Part shown: positions 1-7,027 of the stretch, in pieces
Layout: every line of letters begins with the position of its first letter
How positions within the stretch are numbered: position 1 is the stretch's first letter
From: Agromyces lapidis
GTDB taxonomy: Bacteria > Actinomycetota > Actinomycetes > Actinomycetales > Microbacteriaceae
NCBI RefSeq assembly: GCF_009749405.1
Contig: NZ_WBIQ01000004.1
Coordinates: 1 to 64,000, forward strand
DNA length: 64,000 nucleotides
Reading direction: 5' to 3'
Position numbers and translations under genes: made by a program
The notes under the pieces: model-generated
What the model was told of the DNA's origin: nothing
Seen by the model: only the letters and a program-made list of their open reading frames with translations
Databases searched by the model: none

Positions 1-2
1 TC

Positions 3-404
3 CTCGGCGGCACGCAGCTGCTGCCCGAGCTCGGGCTGCCGATCACGCTCGGCGGCAACGCCATCTCGGGCATCGGCGACTCCACGTCGACCGACGCCGA
101 GACGGTCGTGCAGCCCGGAACCGGGGGTGGTTCCGCGACGACGGATGGCGATGGCGGGCTGCTCGGGGGAACACAGCTGCTGCCTGAACTGTCTCTGCCG
201 ATCACGCTCGGCGGCAACGCCATCTCGGGCATCGGCGACTCCACGTCGACCGACGCCGAGACGGTCGTGCAGCCCGGAACCGGGGGCGGTTCCGCGACGA
301 CGGATGGCGACGGCGGGCTGCTCGGGGGAACACAGCTGCTGCCTGAACTGTCTCTGCCGATCACGATCGGCGGCAACGCGATCTCGGTCATCGGCGACAG
401 CGAG
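3..404 (+). repeat. 159-bp in-frame coding repeat (53 residues), about three copies
   Basis: The unit starting at 108 (GTGCAGCCCGGAACC) restarts at 267, giving a 159-bp period. A partial, more diverged copy occupies 3-107, and the third copy fades out near 404. Copies two and three are nearly identical at the DNA level, including synonymous positions, in their first 100 bases. This points to recent duplication. The first copy uses different codons for the same residues. Confidence 0.85.
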
Positions 405-764
405 ACCGGCGGGTCGACGACGATCGTCGACCCGGTGGACCCGGTGGACCCCGTCGGTCCGACGGACCCCGTGGACCCGACGGACCCGGTCGACCCGACG
501 GACCCGATCGACCCCGTGGACCCGACGGACCCGGTCGACCCGACGGACCCGGTCGACCCGGTGAACCCCACCGACCCGAGTGACAACGGCAACGGCAACG
601 GCAACGGCTCCACCGTCGCCTCGGACGGCGCTACGGCGGTCGTCGCCGAGGACGCGTCGCTCGCCTCGACGGGGGCCGACGTCTCGGCCCTCGGCCTGGC
701 CGCGCTCGCCCTCGTCGGCGGTCTCGTGCTCGTCGGATTCCGACGGTTCGCGATGCGCCGATAG
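3..764 (+). CDS. Sortase-anchored repeat surface protein, C-terminal part (5' end outside window)
   Basis: The reading frame is open from base 3, so the gene begins upstream. What is visible is a cell-wall anchored protein. It has 53-residue repeats ([10 protein letters not shown] ... TDGDGG), then a Pro-Asp-rich stalk made of DPVDPTDP units (about bases 427-573), a short Asn-Gly run, and a sorting signal: LASTG at about bases 661-675, a hydrophobic segment and a basic tail FRRFAMRR. LAxTG is the motif used by class E sortases of high-GC Gram-positives, so the protein is probably exported and linked to peptidoglycan. The repeated domain itself I do not recognise. A strong hairpin follows the stop codon. 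Confidence 0.8.
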   Translation, partial: LGGTQLLPELGLPITLGGNAISGIGDSTSTDAETVVQPGTGGGSATTDGDGGLLGGTQLLPELSLPITLGGNAISGIGDSTSTDAETVVQPGTGGGSATTDGDGGLLGGTQLLPELSLPITIGGNAISVIGDSETGGSTTIVDPVDPVDPVGPTDPVDPTDPVDPTDPIDPVDPTDPVDPTDPVDPVNPTDPSDNGNGNGNGSTVASDGATAVVAEDASLASTGADVSALGLAALALVGGLVLVGFRRFAMRR

Positions 765-772
765 CCGGGAAT

Positions 773-798
773 CCCGGCGCCGCCCTACCGGCGCCGGG
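773..798 (+). terminator. Hairpin after the surface-protein gene
   Basis: Perfect 10-bp arms, CCCGGCGCCG (773-782) and CGGCGCCGGG (789-798), with a 6-base loop, start 9 bases after the stop. There is no T-run, as is usual in high-GC actinobacteria. Confidence 0.6.
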
Positions 799-968
799 GC
801 CCGACCTGCTCAGCGGGTCGAGCTGGTCGAACCGGACCCCGTGCCGCAGACCCGTGCGGCACGGTGAGGCCGCGCATCCCAGGCGCGGCCGGTCGGGGCG
901 GCGGGCGAGCGCAGTCGTCCGCCGCCCCGCACTCGCGCGCCGCGAACCGGCGAACGCCGGAACTCGGC

Positions 969-988
969 GAACGCCGCGAGCGGCGTTC
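969..988 (-). terminator. Hairpin after the MocR regulator gene
   Basis: Arms GAACGCCG and CGGCGTTC flank the loop CGAG just past the stop of the minus-strand regulator at 999. It is short and lacks a T-run. Confidence 0.45.
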
Positions 989-998
989 CCGACGGCGG

Positions 999-2456
999 CT
1001 ACACGACGGCGGGCAGCAGGCCGACGTCGACCGCGGGCATCCCCGCCATCGACTCCCAGGCCACCCGCAGCGCCTGCACCGCCGCTTCGGTCTCGGCGAC
1101 CGGCTGGCAGATCGGCAGGCGCAGGAAGCGCTCGAAGGCGCCGTCGATGCCGAACCGCGGGCCGGCGGCGATGAGCAGCCCCTGCGACCGGGCGGCGAGC
1201 GCGAGCTGCGAGCTCACGGGCGCGCCGATGCCGATCCAGGTCGCGATGCCCCCGTCGACGTGGGGCACGTGCCACTCGGGGAACGCCTCCGCGATGAGCT
1301 CCTCGAGCCGGTCGCGACCGGCCCGCAGCTCGGCGCGACGGAGCGCGAGGATCTCGTCCATCCGCGGCATCAGCCGGGTGACGAGGAGCTGCTCGAGGAT
1401 GGGCGTTCCGAGGTCGCCAGGAGCGCGCACGGCGACGAGCTTGCGGATGAGCGTCGGCTCGGCGCGGATCCACCCGATCCTGACGCCGCCCCACACGGTC
1501 TTGCCGACCGAGCCGATGAGCACGGCGGTGCCGGGCGGACCGTACGCGGCGAGCGGCAGCGGCTCGAACGCACGGTCGATGTCGAGTTCGGCCGTCGTCT
1601 CGTCGGCGATGATCACCGTGCCCTGCCGCGCGGCCGCGTCGAGCACCCGCTCGCGACCCGACTCGTCGAGGCTGCGACCCGTCGGGTTCTGGAAGTCGGG
1701 CATGAGGTACGCCGCCGAGGGGTTGGCGCGGGCGAAGGCCCGTTCGAGCGCCTCGACCTCGTCGTCGGAGGAGGTCAGCGCGGCGATCGCGTCGTGCGGG
1801 CTGACCGGCACGGTCACGAGACGGGCACCCGCGACGCGCAGCGCCTCGTAGGCGTGCGGGTAGGTCGGCGCCTCGATGACCGCGCGATCGCCGCGACCCA
1901 CGAGCACGCGTGAGAGCAGCGCGATCGCGTGCTGCGCGCCGATCGTCACCATGATCTGATCGGGCGAGGTCGGCAGGCCGCGGAGGGCGTAGCGATCGGC
2001 GATCGCCTGGCGCAGGGCCGGGGTGCCGATGGGGTCGAAGCCAGAGTCGCCGAGGTGGGCGGGCAACTCGTCGGCGGCCTCGCGGGCGACCTCGGCGAGC
2101 CAGGGCAGCGCGGCAGGGGCCGCCTTCGAGAGGTCGAGCTGGAGCGAGGCGGGCGGCGCCGGCATAGCGGCCGGCGCCCCCGGCAGGCGGGCCACGCTGC
2201 CCGAACCGCGAAGGCTTCTGAGCAGGCCCTGCTCGCGCAGATGCCGATAGGCGGCGGTGACGGTGGTTCGGCTGAGGCCGAGCCGATCGGCCAGCTCGCG
2301 CTCGGCGGGCAGGCGCGTCTCGACGCTCACCCGTCCGTCGAGGATGAGCAGGCGCACCCGCTCGGCGAGTGCGAGATAGACGGCGCCGCGCGCAGCGCCG
2401 CGCCAGTCGCCGAGGAGGTTCTCGAGCGCACGGGCGCTGAGCGTGGCATCCGTCAT
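999..2456 (-). CDS. MocR/PdxR-family transcriptional regulator (GntR HTH plus aminotransferase-like domain)
   Basis: 485 residues from the ATG at 2456; a further 14 codons upstream are open but would overlap the operator region. The N-terminus is a GntR-type winged helix (about residues 20-85, with LPAERELADRLGLSRTTV). The rest is a fold-type I aminotransferase-like domain with the PLP-lysine motif SVGKTVWGG near residue 319 and the NPTG motif near 258. Such proteins bind PLP as an effector and regulate amine, amino-acid or vitamin B6 genes. It is divergent from the YczE-like membrane gene across about 60 bases, which is its likely target; this pairing is common in actinobacteria. The ligand cannot be deduced. 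Confidence 0.85.
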   Translation of the reverse strand: MTDATLSARALENLLGDWRGAARGAVYLALAERVRLLILDGRVSVETRLPAERELADRLGLSRTTVTAAYRHLREQGLLRSLRGSGSVARLPGAPAAMPAPPASLQLDLSKAAPAALPWLAEVAREAADELPAHLGDSGFDPIGTPALRQAIADRYALRGLPTSPDQIMVTIGAQHAIALLSRVLVGRGDRAVIEAPTYPHAYEALRVAGARLVTVPVSPHDAIAALTSSDDEVEALERAFARANPSAAYLMPDFQNPTGRSLDESGRERVLDAAARQGTVIIADETTAELDIDRAFEPLPLAAYGPPGTAVLIGSVGKTVWGGVRIGWIRAEPTLIRKLVAVRAPGDLGTPILEQLLVTRLMPRMDEILALRRAELRAGRDRLEELIAEAFPEWHVPHVDGGIATWIGIGAPVSSQLALAARSQGLLIAAGPRFGIDGAFERFLRLPICQPVAETEAAVQALRVAWESMAGMPAVDVGLLPAVV

Positions 2457-2474
2457 GCAAGCCACTTTAGTTGA

Positions 2475-2510
2475 ATTGGCTACTTGATTACAGGCCAATC
2501 CTGAAATTGG
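2475..2510. promoter_or_regulatory. Candidate MocR operator between the divergent genes
   Basis: The half-site ATTGG(C) occurs at 2475-2480 and 2506-2510 in the same orientation and inverted as GCCAAT at 2494-2499. One inverted plus one direct repeat about 31 bp apart is the arrangement known for MocR-type regulators such as GabR and PdxR. Assignment to this regulator is inferred from position. Confidence 0.5.
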
Positions 2511-2518
2511 ATGTCTCT

Positions 2519-3172
2519 ATGCTCCGCCGTATCCCCCAATTGCTCATCGGGCTCGTGCTCTACGGCATCGCCGACGCGATGCTCATCCGCGCGGCCCTCG
2601 GCGTCGACCCGTGGACCGTCTTCGCCCAGGGCCTCTCGAACCTCACGGGCATCGGCATCGGCTGGCTCACGAACCTCATCGGCCTCGCGGTCCTCCTGCT
2701 CTGGATTCCCCTGCGGCAGAAGCCCGGCATCGGCACGGTGCTCAACATCCTGCTGATCGGGCCGAGCATCGAGCTCGGGCTCTGGTTCATCCAGACGCCG
2801 CCCGAGCTCTGGCAGCAGATCCTGCTGTTCACCGGCGGCCTGCTGCTGCTCGCCGTCGCGAGCGGGCTCTACATCGGCAGCCGCTTCGGGCCCGGCCCGC
2901 GCGACGGCCTCATGACGGGTATCCACGCGCGCACCGGCTGGCCGATCTGGGTCGGCCGCACGATCGTCGAGGTCTCGGTGCTCGCGATCGGCTGGGTGCT
3001 GGGCGGCGACGTCGGCTTCGGCACCCTCGCGTTCGCGCTGCTCATCGGCCCGCTCTGCGGCTTCACGCTGCCGTTCTTCCGGGTGCCCGAGAAGACCCGG
3101 ACGCCACGGGTCGGCACCGTCGGCACGGGCACCGCCGCCAGCCCCGCCGTGGAGCCGGCTGCGGCGAACTAG
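2519..3172 (+). CDS. YczE/YitT-type integral membrane protein
   Basis: 217 residues from the ATG at 2519 (MLRRIPQLLIG). Hydrophobic segments cover most of the length. The conserved loop GSRFGPGPRDGLMTG near residue 120 is typical of the YczE/YitT-like membrane family. The substrate is unknown; the partnership with a PLP-binding MocR regulator suggests transport of an amino acid, amine or vitamer. An earlier in-frame start exists 16 codons upstream but would run through the operator, so 2519 is preferred. Confidence 0.75.
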   Translation: MLRRIPQLLIGLVLYGIADAMLIRAALGVDPWTVFAQGLSNLTGIGIGWLTNLIGLAVLLLWIPLRQKPGIGTVLNILLIGPSIELGLWFIQTPPELWQQILLFTGGLLLLAVASGLYIGSRFGPGPRDGLMTGIHARTGWPIWVGRTIVEVSVLAIGWVLGGDVGFGTLAFALLIGPLCGFTLPFFRVPEKTRTPRVGTVGTGTAASPAVEPAAAN

Positions 3173-3175
3173 ACG

Positions 3176-3215
3176 GCTGCAGCCTCCGAGGCCGGGACAC
3201 CTCGGAGGCCGCAGC
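3176..3215 (+). terminator. Hairpin after the YczE-like gene
   Basis: 15-base arms with one mismatch (GCTGCAGCCTCCGAG at 3176, CTCGGAGGCCGCAGC ending 3215) and a 10-base loop, directly after the stop. Confidence 0.55.
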
Positions 3216-3226
3216 GACCACACCGT

Positions 3227-3294
3227 TCCGGGGGTCGTTTTCGGACGTCTGCATCGGCAGAATGCCGAACGACTGGCCGAGAACGACCCCCGGA
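3227..3294. repeat. GGGGGTCG-family inverted repeat, copy 1
   Basis: Perfect 13-bp arms TCCGGGGGTCGTT (3227-3239) and AACGACCCCCGGA (3282-3294) lie between the convergent YczE-like and MerR genes. Related repeats occur at 31368-31435 and 60972-61043. Confidence 0.7.
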
Positions 3295-3298
3295 GCGA

Positions 3299-4057
3299 TC
3301 AGAGCTCGCGCTCGGCGTACGCGCGCAGCGCGTCGCGCACGAACTCGGCTCCCCCGGCGCCGCCGTAGTTCGCGCCGAAGCGCGGGTCGGCGACGTACAT
3401 CTCGCCGAGACCGACGACGTACGCCTTGACATCGCCGCCGGGCACCGCCGCCGGCGTGCCGGGCACCGCGGTCAGCCACTCGACGTGGCGCTTCGCGAGC
3501 GCCTGCGCCTCGGGCCCGTCGGGCGCGACGCCCGACTCGGCGGCCGCGATCCAGTCTCGGTTGAGTTCAGCCACCCGAGCCTTCCACTCGCGCTGGCCGG
3601 CCTCGCCGAGGCCGCGCCACCAGCGGTCGCCGGACGCGTAGGCCTCCTTGCCCCAACGCTCCTCGACCTCCTCCTTGTAGCGGGTGTGGTCGAAGCCGTC
3701 GAACATCTCTTCTGCCATGAGTCGTTCACCTCCTTCCAGTCTCTCGATGGTCGTCTCGACCGACGCGATCTGCCGCGCCAGCCGGCTCTGCTCCTGGCGG
3801 AGCCAGCCGAGATGGGCCGTCAGGGCGCGCGCCTCGGGGGCGTCGCCCGCGAGCACCTCGCCGATGGCGGGCAGCCCGAGCCCGAGCTCGCGCAGCAGCA
3901 GGATTCGCTGCAGCCGCACGAGCGCGCGCTCGTCGTAGTGGCGGTACCCGTTCGCCGCGATGCGGCTCGGCGCGAGCAGGCCGAGCTCGTCGTAGTGACG
4001 CAGAGTTCGGCTCGTCGTACCGGCGAGCTTCGCGATCTCCTGGATCGACCAGTCCAT
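3299..4057 (-). CDS. MerR-family regulator with TipAS-like ligand-binding domain
   Basis: 252 residues. The N-terminal MerR winged helix (residues 1-70: SIQEIAKLAGTTSRTLRHYD) is followed by a coiled-coil dimerisation helix to about residue 110. A TipAS-type all-helical domain (about 125-250) contains FDHTRYKEEVEERWG. TipA-family proteins sense thiopeptides and other amphipathic antibiotics and activate transcription by twisting promoters with long spacers. A good ribosome site GAGGAGG precedes the ATG at 4057. Its own promoter has the MerR-type 19-bp spacer with a palindrome inside, so autoregulation is likely. No obvious separate target gene adjoins it. Confidence 0.88.
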   Translation of the reverse strand: MDWSIQEIAKLAGTTSRTLRHYDELGLLAPSRIAANGYRHYDERALVRLQRILLLRELGLGLPAIGEVLAGDAPEARALTAHLGWLRQEQSRLARQIASVETTIERLEGGERLMAEEMFDGFDHTRYKEEVEERWGKEAYASGDRWWRGLGEAGQREWKARVAELNRDWIAAAESGVAPDGPEAQALAKRHVEWLTAVPGTPAAVPGGDVKAYVVGLGEMYVADPRFGANYGGAGGAEFVRDALRAYAEREL

Positions 4058-4084
4058 CGCAGCCTCCTCTCTCTCGTGGTCACC

Positions 4085-4115
4085 ACGCTAGAACTTGACG
4101 CTGCGTCAATGTCAA
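4085..4115 (-). promoter_or_regulatory. MerR-type promoter with 19-bp spacer
   Basis: On the minus strand TTGACA (4115-4110) and TAGCGT (4090-4085) are separated by exactly 19 bp. The spacer contains the perfect palindrome TTGACGCTGCGTCAA (4094-4108). Over-long spacers with a central dyad are the hallmark of MerR-activated promoters. Confidence 0.65.
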
Positions 4116-4153
4116 GCGCGAAGCATCCCATCACGGCTTGCATCTCGCTCAAA

Positions 4154-4194
4154 CGCGATATATCGTGACATTGTCGCGAACGCGATATATCGCG
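4154..4194 (+). promoter_or_regulatory. Tandem CGATATATCG palindromes, likely PadR operator
   Basis: The 10-bp palindrome CGATATATCG occurs at 4156-4165 and again inside the 14-bp palindrome CGCGATATATCGCG at 4181-4194, with centres 27 bp apart. They precede the DUF4097-PadR operon. Such AT-centred dyads stand out in this GC-rich DNA and probably bind the PadR protein encoded downstream. Confidence 0.55.
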
Positions 4195-4257
4195 ATACAG
4201 AGATTTCAGAGGGTCGGATGCCGCGGCATCCCCTCGGACACGAAGGAGCAGTACGAC

Positions 4258-5166
4258 ATGACGATCGAGAAGTGGGTCATCACCCCCGGCCAGTCCCGGG
4301 TCATCGACCTCGAGCTCGTGCGCAAGCTCAAGGTCGGCCTCATCGGCGGCAAGGTCGACCTCATCGCGCACGACGAGCCCGGTGCCCGCATCGAGATCAC
4401 AGGCGTCACCGGCAAGGACCTGCTCGTGAGGATCGACGGCGACGCGCTCGAGATCGACCACCCGCAGCTCCGCTGGGATAACTTCATCGAGGCGTTCAAG
4501 GGCTGGGCCGGCAACGCCAAGGCGCAGGTCTCGATCCTCGCGCCGCGCGACGTCGCGCTGAAGCTCGGCGTCGTGTCGGGCGATGCGCTCGTCTCGGGCT
4601 TCACGACCGACGCCAAGCTCAGCACCGTCTCGGGCGAGCTCGTGCTCGACAACCACGAGGGCGACGTCGAACTCTCGAGCGTCTCGGGCGAGATCTCGGC
4701 CGGCAACCACACAGGCCGCATCACCGGCCACACGGTCTCGGGCGACCTCGTCGCGACGGGCGACGTGCGATCGTTCAACGTCGACACCGTCTCGGGCAAC
4801 ATGATGCTCGACGCGTTCGGCACCCCCGACCGCATCGACACCAACACGGTCGCGGGCGACCTCACCGTGCGCTTCGAGGGCGGCAGCGGAGCCCGCTACC
4901 GGGTCAACACCGTCGGGGGCACCGTGCTCATCGACGACACCACCATCAAGGGCGTGCTCGGCAAGGGCTTCGAGCGGGTCACCGGCGAGCTCGCGGGCCG
5001 CTGGCTCGACCTCGGCGCGAACAGCGTCTCGGGTTCGATCTCGGTGATCCGCCGCGAACCCGCCGCGCAGCCGGCCGCCGGCTCCACGGCATCCACGGCC
5101 TCCGCCGGCACCGCCCCGGGCGGCGCCGGGTCGTCGAGCGAGTCGGGCGACGAGGCATCCGCATGA
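4258..5166 (+). CDS. DUF4097-family beta-strand repeat protein
   Basis: 302 residues from the ATG at 4258. The central region is a ladder of roughly 16-residue repeats centred on VSGD/VSGE (KLGVVSGDA, TVSGELV, SVSGEIS, TVSGDLV, TVSGNMM, TVAGDLT). It should form a right-handed beta-solenoid as in DUF4097/DUF4098 proteins, which resemble bactofilin-like adhesin scaffolds. The last 45 residues are a low-complexity Ala/Ser/Gly tail. No signal peptide or membrane segment is visible, so it is probably cytoplasmic. Its stop overlaps the PadR start by four bases, and the pair likely forms one autoregulated, envelope-stress-like operon. Role unknown. Confidence 0.8.
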   Translation: MTIEKWVITPGQSRVIDLELVRKLKVGLIGGKVDLIAHDEPGARIEITGVTGKDLLVRIDGDALEIDHPQLRWDNFIEAFKGWAGNAKAQVSILAPRDVALKLGVVSGDALVSGFTTDAKLSTVSGELVLDNHEGDVELSSVSGEISAGNHTGRITGHTVSGDLVATGDVRSFNVDTVSGNMMLDAFGTPDRIDTNTVAGDLTVRFEGGSGARYRVNTVGGTVLIDDTTIKGVLGKGFERVTGELAGRWLDLGANSVSGSISVIRREPAAQPAAGSTASTASAGTAPGGAGSSSESGDEASA

Positions 5167-5849
5167 CCCCGCCCGTCTTCGCCCACGGCAGCCTGCGCCT
5201 CTACCTGCTCGCGCTGCTCGAAGAGCGTCCGCGACACGGCTACGAGCTGATCCAGGCGCTCTCCGACCGCTTCGGCGGCACGTACTCGCCGAGCGCCGGC
5301 ACGATCTACCCACGGCTCTCGAAACTCGAGGAGGAGGGGCTCGTCACCAAGTCGAGCGACGGCCGCAAGACCGTGTACGAGATCACCGACGCCGGCCGCA
5401 CCGAGCTCGACGCCCGCCGGCACGAGCTCGACGCCATCGAAGACGAGGTCACCGACTCGGTGCGACGCCTCGCCGAGGGCGTGCGCGCCGAGGTCAACGA
5501 CGCGATGCGCTCGCTGCGCGCAGAGCTCGCGAGCGCCGCCCGCGAGGCCAAGCGCGCCGCGAACACCGCGACGGCCTCCGCGGCGGGCGGCGCATCCGAC
5601 GCCGGTGCGGGCTCGACGACCACCGTCGGCGACGCCGACGGCTCGCGCGCCGGCGTCGACGCCCGGGTCGAGTCGACGCGGGCCGTGCACGAGGCCGATC
5701 TCGTGCTGAATGAATTCCGCCAGCGCCTGCGCACCGAATTGCGCACGCAGGCGCACCGCGGACTCGTGCCGCAGGAGACGGTCACCCTGCTGAAGGCCCG
5801 CCTCGCCCAGGTGCACGCCGACGTGCTCGCCACCCTCACGCGCCCCTGA
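5163..5849 (+). CDS. PadR-family transcriptional regulator
   Basis: 228 residues. The PadR winged helix spans residues 8-85 (LYLLALLEERPRHGYELIQAL; GTIYPRLSKLEEEGLV). A long charged helical segment and a C-terminal dimerisation helix follow. An Ala/Gly-rich insert near residues 135-165 makes it longer than typical PadR proteins. It starts within the ATGA overlap with the DUF4097 gene. It most likely represses its own operon through the palindromes at 4154-4194. Confidence 0.88.
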   Translation: MTPPVFAHGSLRLYLLALLEERPRHGYELIQALSDRFGGTYSPSAGTIYPRLSKLEEEGLVTKSSDGRKTVYEITDAGRTELDARRHELDAIEDEVTDSVRRLAEGVRAEVNDAMRSLRAELASAAREAKRAANTATASAAGGASDAGAGSTTTVGDADGSRAGVDARVESTRAVHEADLVLNEFRQRLRTELRTQAHRGLVPQETVTLLKARLAQVHADVLATLTRP

Positions 5850-5904
5850 GGCGCGGCGGCGCGGCGGCCTTGCCGCTGTCGGCGGGCGGTGATTCGATGT
5901 GCGC

Positions 5905-6078
5905 ATGGACGCGGTCGAGCTGCACCCGTGGTCGGAGGGCGACCTCGATCTCCTGCGCCGCGCGAACACGCCCGAGCTCATGGACTGGGTCCGCGGCGGA
6001 GTGCTCCGAACGAACGACTGGGTCGCCGAGCTCGCACACGCCCCGGTGCCGCCGCCCGGCGACGACGGCGAGGCGTAA
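5905..6078 (+). pseudogene. Truncated GNAT-like N-terminus (57 codons)
   Basis: A short frame ATG 5905 to TAA 6076-6078. Its start (HPWSEGDLDLLRRANTPELM) matches the typical opening of a GNAT-family N-acetyltransferase. The sequence then departs from the family and stops after 57 residues, well short of the usual 150-180, with no acetyl-CoA-binding loop. The stop codon lies inside the -10 element of the following crcB gene. It may be a decayed acetyltransferase or a small genuine protein; the family call rests on about 20 residues. Confidence 0.4.
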
Positions 6079-6081
6079 CCT
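6076..6081 (+). promoter_or_regulatory. -10 element of leaderless crcB gene
   Basis: TAACCT ends 6 bases before the GTG at 6088, which has no ribosome site. Transcription would then start at or next to the start codon. Confidence 0.5.
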
Positions 6082-6087
6082 CGAGTC

Positions 6088-6522
6088 GTGCGCTCCTCCA
6101 CCGCCCTGACGCTCGTCGCCGTCGCGGTCGGCGGCATCGCAGGCACGGGCCTCAGGCTCGCGTTCGATCTCGCGTTCCCCCACGGCGATGCCGAGTTCCC
6201 GGTCGAGACGCTCCTCGTGAACCTCGTCGGCACGCTCGCACTCGGCTGGCTCGTCGGCGGGCTGTGGACGAGGCCGGCCACCCCGGCGTGGCTCAGGGCC
6301 GGGCTCGGCTCGGGGCTGCTCGGCTCGTTCACCACCCTTTCGGCGATGATGGCATCACTCGTCGTGCTGACCCGCGAGGGCGAGATCTGGCTCGGCGCCC
6401 TCTACCTGCTCGTGTCGGTGGCGGGCGGCCTGCTGCTCGCGGCGCTCGGCCTGAAACTCGGTTCGCGGCTTGCGCACCGCCCGATGCCGCGCGAGGTCAG
6501 CGATGCGGGGTCCACGCTGTGA
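6088..6522 (+). CDS. crcB: Fluoride channel subunit, CrcB/Fluc family (first of pair)
   Basis: 144 residues with four hydrophobic segments. Family features are the N-terminal GGIAGTGLR, NLVGTLALGW in segment 2, and the GLLGSFTTLS motif that carries the Na+-site and phenylalanine-box region of Fluc proteins. Fluc channels export fluoride passively as dual-topology dimers. Actinobacteria often encode two subunits that form a heterodimer, as here with the next gene overlapping by four bases. The start is GTG with a -10 hexamer six bases upstream, so the transcript is probably leaderless. I see no crcB fluoride riboswitch upstream. Confidence 0.9.
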   Translation: MRSSTALTLVAVAVGGIAGTGLRLAFDLAFPHGDAEFPVETLLVNLVGTLALGWLVGGLWTRPATPAWLRAGLGSGLLGSFTTLSAMMASLVVLTREGEIWLGALYLLVSVAGGLLLAALGLKLGSRLAHRPMPREVSDAGSTL

Positions 6523-6899
6523 GCGGCGCACTGAATCCGCTGGTCATCGCGGCGGTGCTCGGTGCGGGCGCCGTCGGGGCGCTGCTGCGCTACCTGCTGT
6601 CGCGGGCGTTGCCGGTGCGCCCAGGGCACCTGCCGGGAGGCATCCTCATCGTGAACGTCATCGGATCGGGGGTCGCGGGGGCTCTCATCGGCCTCGCCGA
6701 GCGGGCGGCGCTCGACGGCGACCTGCGACTCGTGCTCGTCACCGGGTTCTGCGGCGGCCTCACGACGTTCAGCACCTGGAGCGTCGAGACGGTCGAACTC
6801 GCCACGGGCGGCCGCTGGCGGGCAGCGGTGCTGAACGTCGCCGTGACCCTCGTGCTCGGCATCGGGGCGGCGGCGGCCGCGTACCTCGCGTTCCGCTGA
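6519..6899 (+). CDS. crcB: Fluoride channel subunit, CrcB/Fluc family (second of pair)
   Basis: 126 residues, GTG start within a GTGA overlap with the previous stop. Motifs are GAVGALLRYLLSR at the start, NVIGSGVAGALIG in the second segment, and GFCGGLTTFSTWS in the third, all diagnostic of CrcB/Fluc. It matches the family consensus better than its partner (conserved TTFST versus FTTLS), in keeping with two non-identical subunits. Translational coupling suggests equal synthesis. Confidence 0.92.
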   Translation: MSGALNPLVIAAVLGAGAVGALLRYLLSRALPVRPGHLPGGILIVNVIGSGVAGALIGLAERAALDGDLRLVLVTGFCGGLTTFSTWSVETVELATGGRWRAAVLNVAVTLVLGIGAAAAAYLAFR

Positions 6900-6915
6900 T
6901 CGTCGCGGGCATGCT

Positions 6916-6995
6916 GCCGCTGCTCGTGCAGGAGATTGGGCCCCATCACTGCCTGACAGAGCATTCCAGTGCAATTCTCCTGCACGAGCAGCGGC
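6916..6995. repeat. GCAGGAGA-family inverted repeat, copy 1
   Basis: Perfect 20-bp arms at 6916-6935 and 6976-6995 (core GTGCAGGAGA / TCTCCTGCAC) surround a 40-base loop with a small inner stem. It sits between the convergent crcB pair and DyP operon. A relative with the same core is at 41430-41498. It may act as a two-way terminator. Confidence 0.75.
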
Positions 6996-7027
6996 GCGCG
7001 CGCCGTGGCATCCACCCGCCTCGCTCG

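Noticed and set aside
427..573. Short periodic array (ACGGACCCGGTCG) resembling a CRISPR or minisatellite
   Set aside because: It encodes the in-frame DPVDPTDP stalk of the surface protein with no spacer variation.
5850..6087. Fluoride (crcB) riboswitch upstream of the fluoride channel genes
   Set aside because: The promoter -10 box sits 6 bases before the start codon, leaving no leader for a riboswitch, and no conserved pseudoknot sequence is seen.
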